This document shows positions 1 through 6,673 of a stretch of 7,611 bases of DNA, piece by piece. Within the stretch, counting starts at the first letter, position 1, and every line of letters starts with the position of its first letter. The position numbers and the translations under genes were made by a program. The stretch covers positions 1-7,611 of the forward strand of contig JAEUSS010000292.1 of NCBI GenBank assembly GCA_016788685.1. The letters are read 5' to 3'. Source of the DNA: Prolixibacteraceae bacterium (lineage in GTDB: Bacteria > Bacteroidota > Bacteroidia > Bacteroidales > Prolixibacteraceae). A model generated the notes under the pieces. It ran no database searches and had not been told where the DNA came from. It saw only the letters and a list, made by a program, of their open reading frames with translations.

Positions 1-59
1 CCCTCCATCACTCCTAAACAACCGTACCCGGCTTTATTGCTCCCCGTTGAAAGCGGCCG

Positions 60-90
60 CAAAAGTATCGAACTTTTTAACCTTCGCAAA
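60..90 (-). promoter_or_regulatory. Bacteroidota-type promoter firing leftward out of the window
   Basis: On the minus strand the sequence reads TTTG (90-87), a 19-bp spacer, then TACTTTTG (67-60). This matches the Bacteroidota primary sigma factor consensus TTTG-N19-21-TAnnTTTG exactly. Transcription would start near position 53 and proceed leftward, so the target gene lies at or past the left edge. It points away from the acyl-CoA dehydrogenase gene and cannot serve it. Confidence 0.6.
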
Positions 91-237
91 CATTACTCAA
101 CTTATTTTCTGAAAAAATATATCCACAGATTATTAACTCCATAAAAAACAGGATAGTTACAAAACAAACATCTCTGAAAGGAAAAGGATACAAAAACAAA
201 GTAAAGCAGCGATTCGAACAAAAATCCCTTCAAAAAC

Positions 238-270
238 TAAAGAAGCCGGTCTTAAGACCCGGCTTCTTTA
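238..270 (-). terminator. Intrinsic terminator of the etf/acyl-CoA dehydrogenase operon
   Basis: A 12-bp perfect inverted repeat (TAAAGAAGCCGG at 238-249 and its complement at 259-270) surrounds a 9-nt centre. The centre can pair further if one base is bulged, because GGTCTTAAGACC at 248-259 is itself a palindrome. Read on the minus strand, the stem is followed by GTTTTTG, a short U-run. The hairpin lies about 55 bp past the acyl-CoA dehydrogenase stop codon, where an operon terminator is expected. Confidence 0.75.
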
Positions 271-323
271 AATCTATCTTGTAACAAAAACGTCACTTGA
301 GGTATACAGGTAAATCAATTTAC

Positions 324-2036
324 CTATTCCATTTCAATCTTGTAGGCAGCCAGATCTTCAACAACGGAACTGCGAATAAACTCAGCATGCCCTTTGACAA
401 GCGATTTGGCTAGTTTGATGAATACTTTGGCTGACTTTGTGAACGATGCATCGCGATTGCTGTCGATTACCAAAAGGTAGCTCATAATGATATACCCTGC
501 CATTTCGACCAACCGACGAGCATGAAAATCAATAAACTCATTGTCGTTACTGTCAACAACCTTAGCAACAGCCTGTTCGTAGTCATCGGTAAGGATGATC
601 AGCGTGCGGCGCATGAATTCCAATTCCGGAGTGATCTTCTGAGACTCGTATTCACGAATCTGAGCCAGATAACCACCAGTGGTAACTCCGCGGATAGCAG
701 CAACTACCTGCAACTGGGTTGTTCCTTCATAAATGGAAGTAATGCGGGCATCACGATAGATCCGTTCAACCGGATAATCTTTCATGAACCCTGAACCTCC
801 ATGAATCTGAACCGCATCATAAGCCAGCTGATTACAGAACTCGCTTGCAATACCTTTACCCAGCGGAGTAAAGAGGTCGGCCAACTTCTGATATTTCTTC
901 ATATCGGCCTTTTCGTCCTTGTCTAGCGTTCTTTCTTCTGAAATATGCGAATAAGTCTTGTAGATATCTACAAAGCGGGCTGTCTCGTACAGTAAAGTAC
1001 GTGAAGCATCCAGCTTTGCCTTCATGGTAGTAAGCATTTCGTAAACAGCAGGGAACTTAATAATGGCTTTTCCGAACTGCATACGTTCTTTGGCATAGGC
1101 CAAAGCTTCGCGGTAAGCAGATTCAGAAACCCCAACCGACTGTGCATGAATACCCAAACGGGCGCCATTCATCAAAGCCATTACGTATTTAATCAACCCT
1201 AATTTACGATCGCCAACCAGTTCGCCGGGAGCATCTTTGAATACCAGTTCGCAAGTTGGTGAACCAATGATACCCATCTTATGCTCGATGCGACGAACAG
1301 TGACTCCGCCGCTGTTTTTGTCGTAAATAAACATCGACAAGCCGCGGCCGTCTTTTGTTCCGGCTTCCGAACGGGCCAATACCAATGCAATATGGCCGTC
1401 GCCATTGGTAATGAAGCGTTTTACACCATTCAACAACCATGTTCCTTTCTTTTCGTCCCAGGTGGCTTTTAGCTGAACGGCCTGAAGGTCAGATCCGGCA
1501 TCGGGCTCTGTTAAATCCATTGCCATAGTTTCTCCGGCGCAAACGCGTTTCAGATATTTCTCTTTTTGCTCTTCAGAAGCAAATTCGTTGATGGTTTCAG
1601 CACAATCCTGAAGTCCCCAGATGTTTACAAAGCCGGCATCCGCCCGCGAAACGATATCGGCAGCCATAATGTAAGGAACGATCGGGAAGTTCAACCCGTC
1701 GTATTTCCGAGGCAACGACATCCCCATCAGACCAGCTTTCCGGAGGGCATTGATATTTTCTTCAGTTCCCCGGGCATAAATTACGTGCCCATCAACAACC
1801 TGCGGCCCCTCGGCATCAATACTTTCGGCATTTGGAGCGACAATATCGCCGCAGATTTCACCAACCACTTCAAGTACTTTATCGAAACTGTCCTGTGCAT
1901 CTTCGTAATCCATAGGAGCGAAATCGAATTTCTTCTTTTCTTCGAAATTCCGTTCTTTCAGCCGAACTATTTTCTCCATCAGCGGATGGGTCAAATGGAA
2001 TTTCAGGTCTTTATTGTCTGTATAAAAATTAGCCAT
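324..2036 (-). CDS. Acyl-CoA dehydrogenase, long form with C-terminal extension
   Basis: FAD-dependent flavoenzyme that introduces (or, run in reverse, removes) the alpha-beta double bond of an acyl-CoA, exchanging electrons with the flavoprotein encoded just upstream. The 570-residue product has the three-part acyl-CoA dehydrogenase fold: N-terminal helical region (about 45-165); beta domain with the signature AMDLTEPDAGSD (172-183); C-terminal helical domain with RMQFGKAI (318-325), QIHGGSGF (410-417) and YEGTTQLQ (436-443). Glu437 sits at the usual catalytic-base position. Classical short- and medium-chain enzymes have about 380 residues; this one has a charged insert at about 358-388 and roughly 120 extra C-terminal residues, as in the longer bacterial/ACAD9-like forms. 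No signal peptide, so cytoplasmic. The ATG at 2036 lies 26 nt after the etfA stop, so it is the last gene of the operon. Chain-length specificity cannot be read from the sequence. Confidence 0.93.
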   Translation of the reverse strand: MANFYTDNKDLKFHLTHPLMEKIVRLKERNFEEKKKFDFAPMDYEDAQDSFDKVLEVVGEICGDIVAPNAESIDAEGPQVVDGHVIYARGTEENINALRKAGLMGMSLPRKYDGLNFPIVPYIMAADIVSRADAGFVNIWGLQDCAETINEFASEEQKEKYLKRVCAGETMAMDLTEPDAGSDLQAVQLKATWDEKKGTWLLNGVKRFITNGDGHIALVLARSEAGTKDGRGLSMFIYDKNSGGVTVRRIEHKMGIIGSPTCELVFKDAPGELVGDRKLGLIKYVMALMNGARLGIHAQSVGVSESAYREALAYAKERMQFGKAIIKFPAVYEMLTTMKAKLDASRTLLYETARFVDIYKTYSHISEERTLDKDEKADMKKYQKLADLFTPLGKGIASEFCNQLAYDAVQIHGGSGFMKDYPVERIYRDARITSIYEGTTQLQVVAAIRGVTTGGYLAQIREYESQKITPELEFMRRTLIILTDDYEQAVAKVVDSNDNEFIDFHARRLVEMAGYIIMSYLLVIDSNRDASFTKSAKVFIKLAKSLVKGHAEFIRSSVVEDLAAYKIEME

Positions 2037-2062
2037 TTTGTTTACTTTTTTCGGTTGAAAGA

Positions 2063-3082
2063 CTACTTGGTATTCGCTTTATAGTATTTGATCATCTTGG
2101 GAAGAATCTCAGCAACGTCGCCGGTGATCACGTAATCAGCAATGGAGTTGATCGGCGCATCCGGATCGGTATTGATCGCAATGATCTGGGCTGATTCTTC
2201 CATCCCTGCCCGGTGCTGGATTTGTCCTGAAATACCGCAAGCGATATAGAGTTTCGGGCGAACGGTTGTTCCGGTCTGGCCAATCTGACGGTCATGGCTT
2301 ACATAACCCGAATCGACTGCCGCACGAGAGGCTCCAACTTCACCACCCAATACTTCGGCCAGTTCGAAAAGCAAGTTGAAGTTCTCTTTCGATCCCACAC
2401 CATAACCTCCGGCAACGATAATACCGGCGCCTTTGATGTTCACTTTGCTTTTCTCCATGTGACGCTCAATCATTTCAACAACAAAATCAGAGTCGCTGGT
2501 GTATTTCGAAACGTCCAGTTTATGGATTGTTCCTTTGTATTTCGGATCGAGAATCTCTTTCTTCATCACACCCTCGCGAACGGTAGCCATCTGCGGGCGG
2601 CAATCCGGATTGATGATGGTAGCAATGATATTACCTCCAAAAGCCGGGCGAATCTGGTAAAGCAGATTTTCATATACCTTATTGGCTTTTTTATCTTCAT
2701 GATCGCCAATGACCAGCGACGTACAATCGGCAGTTAATCCGCTGTGCAAAGCCGAAGAAACACGCGGACCCAGGTCGCGGCCAACAGAGCTCGCTCCCAT
2801 CAGGGCTACCTGTGGTTGCTCTTCCCGGAAAAGATTTACAACAATAGAGCTGTGAGGTAATGTGGTATATGGAGCCAGACGTTTGTCATCGGCAAGGTGC
2901 AAAACATCTACACCGTAGGGGAAAATGTCTTTTTCAATTCCGTCAAGTTTGTACCCGATCGCAATTGCCTCGAGCTTAACCTTTAATTCGGTGGCCAGTG
3001 CACGCCCTTTAGTCAGCAGTTCCATGCTAACTTCGGCAACCTGTCCGTCTTCTATTTCGATATAAACAAAAACACTATTCAT
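2063..3082 (-). CDS. etfA: Electron transfer flavoprotein subunit alpha
   Basis: Alpha subunit of the cytoplasmic ETF heterodimer; it carries the FAD that passes electrons between EtfB and the acyl-CoA dehydrogenase. With the start used here it has 339 residues, normal for the family. The N-terminal domain contains GASSVGRDLGPR (96-107) and RPAFGGN (145-151). The C-terminal FAD-binding domain contains GGEVGASRAAVDSGY (246-260), QIGQTGTTVRPKLYIACG (266-283) and NTDPDAPI (304-311), the canonical EtfA signatures. The frame is open back to a TTG at 3103, directly after the etfB stop, but the ATG at 3082 is chosen because MNSVFVYIE is the usual EtfA beginning and the seven extra residues look like translated spacer. 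The gap to etfB is then 21 nt. There is no clear Shine-Dalgarno site, as is usual in this phylum. Confidence 0.95.
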   Translation of the reverse strand: MNSVFVYIEIEDGQVAEVSMELLTKGRALATELKVKLEAIAIGYKLDGIEKDIFPYGVDVLHLADDKRLAPYTTLPHSSIVVNLFREEQPQVALMGASSVGRDLGPRVSSALHSGLTADCTSLVIGDHEDKKANKVYENLLYQIRPAFGGNIIATIINPDCRPQMATVREGVMKKEILDPKYKGTIHKLDVSKYTSDSDFVVEMIERHMEKSKVNIKGAGIIVAGGYGVGSKENFNLLFELAEVLGGEVGASRAAVDSGYVSHDRQIGQTGTTVRPKLYIACGISGQIQHRAGMEESAQIIAINTDPDAPINSIADYVITGDVAEILPKMIKYYKANTK

Positions 3083-3103
3083 AGTTGTGGGATGTTTTAA
3101 CAA

Positions 3104-3979
3104 TTATCCGATTGTATGACTTTCAATTAACTCACGCATCAGCTGATCCATATCTTCGTCAGAAGAAGTGATAACCTTAGCTCCTTTTGACTGAAGAACA
3201 ACGTTCTCAACCTTCTTCACCTTAGTCGGAGAGCCGGTCAGGCCCAATTCGTTCGGATCAGCGTCAATATCCTGAACAGTCCATTCCTTGATGTTCAGGT
3301 ACGGGCGATCGTTATACAGGTGCAAATAGTCTTCGTTGGCTTCCTGCATTTCGGAAATTGTTTTGGCGTGTTTGTATTTCATGATCAGTTTGGCATTGCG
3401 TGCGCGGCAATCGGGAGCCGAACTGTTCACCGTTACCACCAATGGCATCGGACATTTTACCACTTCAACACCGCGTTCGAGGCGCCGCTTAACGGTTACC
3501 TTGCCTTTTTCGATGGCCTGAATTTCTTCGGCATAGGTAATTTGCGGAAGGCTTAACTTTTCGGCCACCTGAGGCCCAACCTGTGCGGTATCACCATCAA
3601 TCGCCTGACGACCGGCAATAATAATATCAAAATTGCCGTATTTTTTCAGCGTCTGAGCAATGGCGTATGAAGTTGCCAGGGTATCCGAACCTGCAAAAGC
3701 ACGGTCGGTCAATAAAATGCCGTCGTCAGCACCACGAAACAACCCTTCACGGATAATTTCAGCAGCCCTGCCCGGTCCCATCGTCAAAACCGTGATTGTG
3801 GTTCCCGGAAACTGATCTTTAATCCGAAGTGCCTGCTCCAGCGCATTCAAATCTTCAGGATTAAAAATAGCCGGAAGAGCAGCCCTGTTGACCGTTCCAT
3901 CGGCTTTCATTGCATCTTTGCCAACATTCCGGGTATCGGGTACCTGCTTGGCAAGAACGATAATTTTGTAACCTTTCAT
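3104..3979 (-). CDS. etfB: Electron transfer flavoprotein subunit beta
   Basis: Beta subunit of the ETF heterodimer, 291 residues, somewhat longer than mitochondrial-type EtfB (about 255). Family marks are KQVPDT (11-16), TMGPGRAAEIIREGLFRGAD (66-85) and AGRQAIDGDTAQVGP (122-136), with GLTGSPTKV (246-254) near the end. The DGDTAQVGP stretch resembles the EtfB of clostridial and Acidaminococcus ETFs, which bind NADH and a second FAD, rather than the mitochondrial type, which binds AMP there. That makes an NADH-linked, possibly electron-bifurcating ETF plausible, but it is inference. First of the three-gene unit etfB-etfA-acyl-CoA dehydrogenase. The ATG at 3979 overlaps the TGA of a candidate 21-codon upstream ORF as ATGA. 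Confidence 0.95.
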   Translation of the reverse strand: MKGYKIIVLAKQVPDTRNVGKDAMKADGTVNRAALPAIFNPEDLNALEQALRIKDQFPGTTITVLTMGPGRAAEIIREGLFRGADDGILLTDRAFAGSDTLATSYAIAQTLKKYGNFDIIIAGRQAIDGDTAQVGPQVAEKLSLPQITYAEEIQAIEKGKVTVKRRLERGVEVVKCPMPLVVTVNSSAPDCRARNAKLIMKYKHAKTISEMQEANEDYLHLYNDRPYLNIKEWTVQDIDADPNELGLTGSPTKVKKVENVVLQSKGAKVITSSDEDMDQLMRELIESHTIG

Positions 3980-4041
3980 GAGAAAATGTTATTAATTGAT
4001 TTGATTGTAGTTCTTTCTCCCGAAATTCTGATGTTGCACAT
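3976..4041 (-). CDS. Candidate upstream ORF / leader peptide of etfB (21 codons)
   Basis: A short frame begins with ATG at 4041 (MCNIRISGERTT...) and ends with TGA at 3978-3976, overlapping the etfB ATG by the ATGA arrangement that permits translational coupling. A GGAGG sequence lies 7 nt before the ATG; such a site is uncommon in front of Bacteroidota genes, so it stands out. The start codon sits within a small hairpin (GATGT, GCA, ACATC on the minus strand, 4042-4030). The peptide matches no family I know and has no run of one amino acid like a classical attenuator. It could be a real regulatory uORF or a chance frame. Confidence 0.3.
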   Translation of the reverse strand: MCNIRISGERTTIKSINNIFS

Positions 4042-4227
4042 CTTCTGACCTCCAATCACTTTCTTTACTCTCTGAGATAAAGCTCTGAAAAATCCTGTTG
4101 CAACATGCTCGGTTCATTCGGAAATATTTGAGTTAATTTAGTCTTTTGGGCCGAAACTTATTCATTGGATGAACTGTTATTCTTACCTTTTACACTTGTT
4201 TTTAAGGCCCGGCTTTTTAAAGGGTAG

Positions 4228-4260
4228 CAAATATAAATATTCAACCCAAAGAAATCAAGC
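4228..4260 (-). promoter_or_regulatory. Probable promoter of the etfB-etfA-acyl-CoA dehydrogenase operon
   Basis: On the minus strand GCTTG (4260-4256) is followed after 20 bp by TATATTTG (4235-4228). The second box matches the Bacteroidota -7 consensus TAnnTTTG exactly; the first keeps only the TTG core of the -33 box. A start near 4221 would give an etfB leader of about 240 nt, long for a metabolic operon and enough to hold the candidate uORF and small hairpins. Confidence 0.45.
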
Positions 4261-4695
4261 AAGGTTGACAAGGCTCAATCCGGTGCGCCTGCTTGTTGGA
4301 AGCTCCTGAACGAACAAAAGCCTGAATCTGGCAAAACCCGTACCCTGAAAGGCTCACAGACAAAGCAAATCAAACAATCAACCTTATTCTTCGAATAATC
4401 CTTTTCTCCGGAAGCCCCCCTTAATTTAAAATGAATTTAAGTAAGCAAACTGCAGGCAGACACCCCGGGAGAAACATTTGCCGAAGCACGCCCTAAACCC
4501 GGAACAGCCCCTGGAAACATCTGACTGCAGGCAGGCAGTATTCCTGCCTGACTTCAGAATAACGAATCAGGCAACCGCCCGGCGCGAATGCAGACGAACA
4601 TTTCACCCGGCTAATCCGTTGAACGGAAGGCCATTTTGTCGCAAAAAATCTCTAATTTGTCGTTTTTGTGTACAGGCTTTCTTTTCCGTCCGCCA

Positions 4696-4703
4696 TATAT
4701 TTG
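4696..4703 (+). promoter_or_regulatory. Probable -7 box of the SRPBCC gene
   Basis: TATATTTG matches the Bacteroidota -7 consensus TAnnTTTG exactly and lies 33 bp before the ATG, so the leader would be short. The only upstream TTTG (4665-4668) is 27 bp away, too far for a standard -33 box, so the upstream half of the promoter is not confirmed. Confidence 0.45.
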
Positions 4704-4736
4704 TAGAAACACGATACACATAAAACTTCAGAAAAC

Positions 4737-5162
4737 ATGGAAAACCCTAAAAAAACAATCATCACTGTTGAAGCAACCGTAAAAGCTCCGGTAGAAAAAG
4801 TCTGGAAATTCTGGTCAAGTCCGGAGCACATTACCCAATGGAACAATGCCTCTGACGATTGGCACACGCCTTATGCCGAAAATGATTTACGGGTTGGTGG
4901 AAAATTTACATCCCGAATGGAAGCCAAAGACGGCAGTTTTGGATTCGACTTCTGGGGTATTTACGATGTGGTGATAACCAATGAACGGATTGAATATACC
5001 CTGGGCGATGACCGAAAAGTAAAAATCGTGTTCACTGACCAGGGAAATGCCACACAGGTTACCGAATCGTTTGAAGCCGAAAACGAAAATAGCATTGAGC
5101 TGCAACAAAGCGGATGGCAGGCCATCTTAAACAACTTCAGGAAATACACCGAATCCCACTGA
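4737..5162 (+). CDS. SRPBCC-family protein, AHSA1-like (YndB/COG3832 type)
   Basis: Small cytoplasmic protein of 141 residues with the helix-grip (START/Bet v1-like) fold, which forms a deep hydrophobic ligand pocket. The family pattern is clear: an opening beta strand with VEATVKAPVEKVWKFW (11-26), then SSPEHITQWN (27-36) and DDW (40-42), GGKF (54-57), paired strands through the middle, and a C-terminal helix with GWQAILNNFRKY (126-137). The length is typical. Members are often labelled 'activator of Hsp90 ATPase 1 family', but the small bacterial forms lack the co-chaperone architecture and mostly have no assigned ligand, so no specific function is claimed. It is transcribed alone and faces the thioredoxin-fold genes convergently. 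Confidence 0.88.
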   Translation: MENPKKTIITVEATVKAPVEKVWKFWSSPEHITQWNNASDDWHTPYAENDLRVGGKFTSRMEAKDGSFGFDFWGIYDVVITNERIEYTLGDDRKVKIVFTDQGNATQVTESFEAENENSIELQQSGWQAILNNFRKYTESH

Positions 5163-5214
5163 GCGGAATCCGTGTTTCGCCAGGCGCAGAACTGGAATAA
5201 CCCGCACTGACTGC

Positions 5215-5255
5215 AAAAAAAAGGAGTTGTAAAGAATTAAACTTTACAACTCCTT
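5215..5255 (-). terminator. Intrinsic terminator between convergent genes
   Basis: A perfect 14-bp inverted repeat (5221-5234 with 5242-5255, AAGGAGTTGTAAAG and its complement) encloses a 7-nt AT-rich loop. On the minus strand it is followed by eight Ts (complement of 5215-5222), the classical form of an intrinsic terminator for the redoxin gene ending at 5288. On the plus strand the same hairpin follows the SRPBCC stop by about 58 bp but lacks a strong U-run, so termination in that direction would be weaker. Confidence 0.8.
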
Positions 5256-5287
5256 CCCTGCCCGCTTCAGGCTTCCGGAGAAACGGT

Positions 5288-5896
5288 TCAGGATTTTTTC
5301 CACTTGATGCCGCAACCTATGGCTTTGGTTACCGGAACTTCCGGATCTTTCCCTTTCAGGAGTGAATGAACGGCGTCTGAAACGTATTTTTTATCGGCTT
5401 TCGAGGCATCGTCCACGCTGTTATCAATCGCCCCGATGTATTTCACCACCATCCGGCTCCCCTCTTTGGCTACCACATAACTGTGGGGCGTGTTGGTGGC
5501 GCCGAATTGCCGGGCAACGGCCTGCGACTCGTCGTACAGGTAAGGGAACGTGTATCCGGCGGATTTCGCTTTTTTCTGCATCTCTTCAAACGAATCGCCC
5601 GGATTGACGGCAATGTCGTTGCTGCTTATGGCAATCACCGGGAAAGCTTTCGCCCCGAATTCTTTGTTGAGCTGCTCGATGCGGCTTTCGTATTTCTTCG
5701 CAACGGGGCACGAGTTGCTGGTAAAAACCACAATAAACCCCTTGGCTGACGAATATTGCGACAGCGAAACATTTTTGTTGTCGGTATTTTTAAGGATGAA
5801 ATCGCTGACCACATCTCCAACCTTGTACTGAGCCTGCAATTCGGTAAAAAGAAACAGGCTTAAAATGATTCCGGCGATAAGTGTTTTCGTTTTCAT
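5288..5896 (-). CDS. Exported redoxin / peroxiredoxin-like thioredoxin-fold protein
   Basis: Thioredoxin-fold protein of 202 residues with an N-terminal signal peptide (KTK followed by a hydrophobic stretch at about 6-18 and a likely cut near LQAQ, 20-23), so it should act in the periplasm. The AhpC/TSA-redoxin pattern is visible: VGDVVSDFILKNTDNKNVSL (26-45), FTSNSCPVAKKY (58-69) with Cys63, a strand FPVIAIS, then TNTPHSYVV with the cis-proline. Instead of CxxC there is a single Cys in SCP, like the PRX-like1 group whose members carry NHCP in that loop. The C-terminal GCGIKW (194-199) also resembles that group and supplies a possible second redox Cys (Cys195). The frame continues upstream to 6040, but that part overlaps the preceding gene and lacks signal character; the ATG at 5896 gives an immediate signal peptide. 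It lies 16 nt after the TlpA-like gene, probably co-transcribed. Substrate unknown. Confidence 0.85.
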   Translation of the reverse strand: MKTKTLIAGIILSLFLFTELQAQYKVGDVVSDFILKNTDNKNVSLSQYSSAKGFIVVFTSNSCPVAKKYESRIEQLNKEFGAKAFPVIAISSNDIAVNPGDSFEEMQKKAKSAGYTFPYLYDESQAVARQFGATNTPHSYVVAKEGSRMVVKYIGAIDNSVDDASKADKKYVSDAVHSLLKGKDPEVPVTKAIGCGIKWKKS

Positions 5897-5912
5897 TGCT
5901 GTAGTTTTTAGT

Positions 5913-6395
5913 TTATAATAGTGACTGAATGGTTTTAACCAATTGCGCTTTATCCAGCGGTTCGCCCGCGAAGTGATGCACCTTGCGCGCCTTGTTAAAG
6001 AATAAGGTGGCCGGAATACTGCCCTGCCAACCTTGGTCAACCAGGTCGATCCACGAATTGTAATCGGTTTCGGTCGTCAGGTATACCTTGAAGGTGTAGT
6101 TATTCTTTTTCAGGAAAGAGGTGAGTTTCTGATCGGCCTCCGAAGGGAAATCGAGACTGATAAACCGGAAATCGACCTTATTTTCGTCCGACTCGCGGAT
6201 GGCTTTCTGAAATTCGGGCAATTCGGTGACGCAAGGGCCGCACCAGGTCGCCCAAAAATGAATCACATGCAGCTTGTCCGAAGGGTCGTTCAGGATGCTG
6301 ACCAGTTCGGCTTTCGAGATTTTCAGGATCTGCTGCGAAAAAGCAGCCGATGCGGCACTTAAAACCAGCAGGACGATGATCAGAAATGTCTTCAT
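5913..6395 (-). CDS. TlpA/ResA-like thiol-disulfide oxidoreductase
   Basis: Periplasmic thioredoxin-fold protein of 160 residues. It begins with a signal peptide (MKTFLIIVLLVLSAASAAFS, 1-20), followed by FWATWCGPC (47-55) with the redox pair Cys52/Cys55 and the cis-proline segment GSIPATLFF (125-133, Pro128). These are the hallmarks of TlpA/ResA-type proteins, which usually reduce disulfides in exported proteins or in cytochrome c maturation. The start at 6395 is preferred over the in-frame ATG at 6428 because it places the signal peptide at the very N-terminus. It is the first gene of a probable two-gene unit with the redoxin. The two may exchange electrons in the periplasm (inference). No clear Bacteroidota promoter was found before it; a weak TTG-N19-TA arrangement near 6440-6470 is not convincing. 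Confidence 0.9.
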   Translation of the reverse strand: MKTFLIIVLLVLSAASAAFSQQILKISKAELVSILNDPSDKLHVIHFWATWCGPCVTELPEFQKAIRESDENKVDFRFISLDFPSEADQKLTSFLKKNNYTFKVYLTTETDYNSWIDLVDQGWQGSIPATLFFNKARKVHHFAGEPLDKAQLVKTIQSLL

Positions 6396-6546
6396 GGCGA
6401 TGTTCTTTGAAGGAAAAAACATCCGCATTTTTTATTTGTTTAGGCCGAACGCTCACATTAACAATTAATAACAGCTTCCGGGAAAGGGCTTAACGCGTTG
6501 GGGCGGACGACGAAATAAGATCGCATCCCTGGAATTAAAAATCCGG

Positions 6547-6633
6547 ACTCACCCCCGTCACACCTTCGGTGTTCTTCCCCCTCTCTTCGCGAAGAGAGGG
6601 GGAAAGATCGGTTTATCGGGCTTTGGGGTGAGT
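6547..6633. repeat. REP/MITE-like palindromic element
   Basis: The core is a perfect 30-bp palindrome (6575-6604; arms TTCCCCCTCTCTTCG and complement, centre TTCGCGAA). It is enclosed by an outer 9-bp inverted repeat ACTCACCCC (6547-6555) and GGGGTGAGT (6625-6633). A further 5-bp hairpin ACACC-TTC-GGTGT lies inside the left half (6560-6572). Short pyrimidine-rich palindromes with outer ACTCACCCC-type ends resemble dispersed intergenic repeats that I recall from Bacteroidota and other bacteria, often mobilised by REP-associated (IS200-like) transposases. No target duplication is obvious. The core is not followed by a T-run, so a plain terminator is less likely. Confidence 0.6.
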
Positions 6634-6673
6634 ACATCTCAAATACGCCAATCCATGGTTCCTTTTACTTCCG

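Larger units (their letters stand above)
1..323. other. Intergenic region with a leftward promoter and the operon terminator
   Basis: No coding region can be supported here. The left part holds a minus-strand promoter (60-90) that must serve a gene beginning at or beyond the left edge. A possible ATG on the minus strand at 8-6 leaves too few bases to judge. An 8-bp palindrome GCGGCCGC (53-60) lies where that transcript would begin. Positions 91-237 are AT-rich with no gene-like structure. Positions 238-270 form the terminator of the acyl-CoA dehydrogenase operon. Confidence 0.6.
4042..4736. other. Long non-coding region between divergent transcription units
   Basis: About 700 bases without a convincing gene. 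The left part is the etfB leader and promoter. It includes the 10-bp palindrome TGTTGCAACA (4096-4105) and a small hairpin TTCAT/ATGAA (4161-4173). The middle holds a hairpin TTATTC/GAATAA (4384-4398), a direct repeat ACTGCAGGCAG (4449-4459 and 4524-4534), and a hairpin CAGGCAG/CTGCCTG with a 5-nt loop (4532-4550) that has no U-run after it. The right end is the promoter of the SRPBCC gene. No tRNA, rRNA or known riboswitch was recognised. Confidence 0.55.

Noticed and set aside
119..127. ATATCCACA as a DnaA box / replication origin
   Set aside because: A single 8-of-9 match without a cluster of boxes, an unwinding element or dnaA/dnaN neighbours is expected by chance.
1566..2084. Plus-strand 172-codon frame opposite the acyl-CoA dehydrogenase gene
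   Set aside because: It is antisense to the conserved N-terminal part of the dehydrogenase and its translation resembles no family; it is a shadow of the real gene.
4521..4557. Hairpin CAGGCAG/CTGCCTG as a terminator
   Set aside because: It has no following U-run in either direction and no gene ends nearby on either strand.
4478..4723. Plus-strand 81-codon frame before the SRPBCC gene
   Set aside because: It contains the likely promoter of the SRPBCC gene, has a biased Cys/Arg-rich composition and resembles no family.
5897..6040. N-terminal extension of the redoxin up to position 6040
   Set aside because: It would overlap the end of the TlpA-like gene in another frame, is Arg-rich, and would bury the clear signal peptide that starts at 5896.
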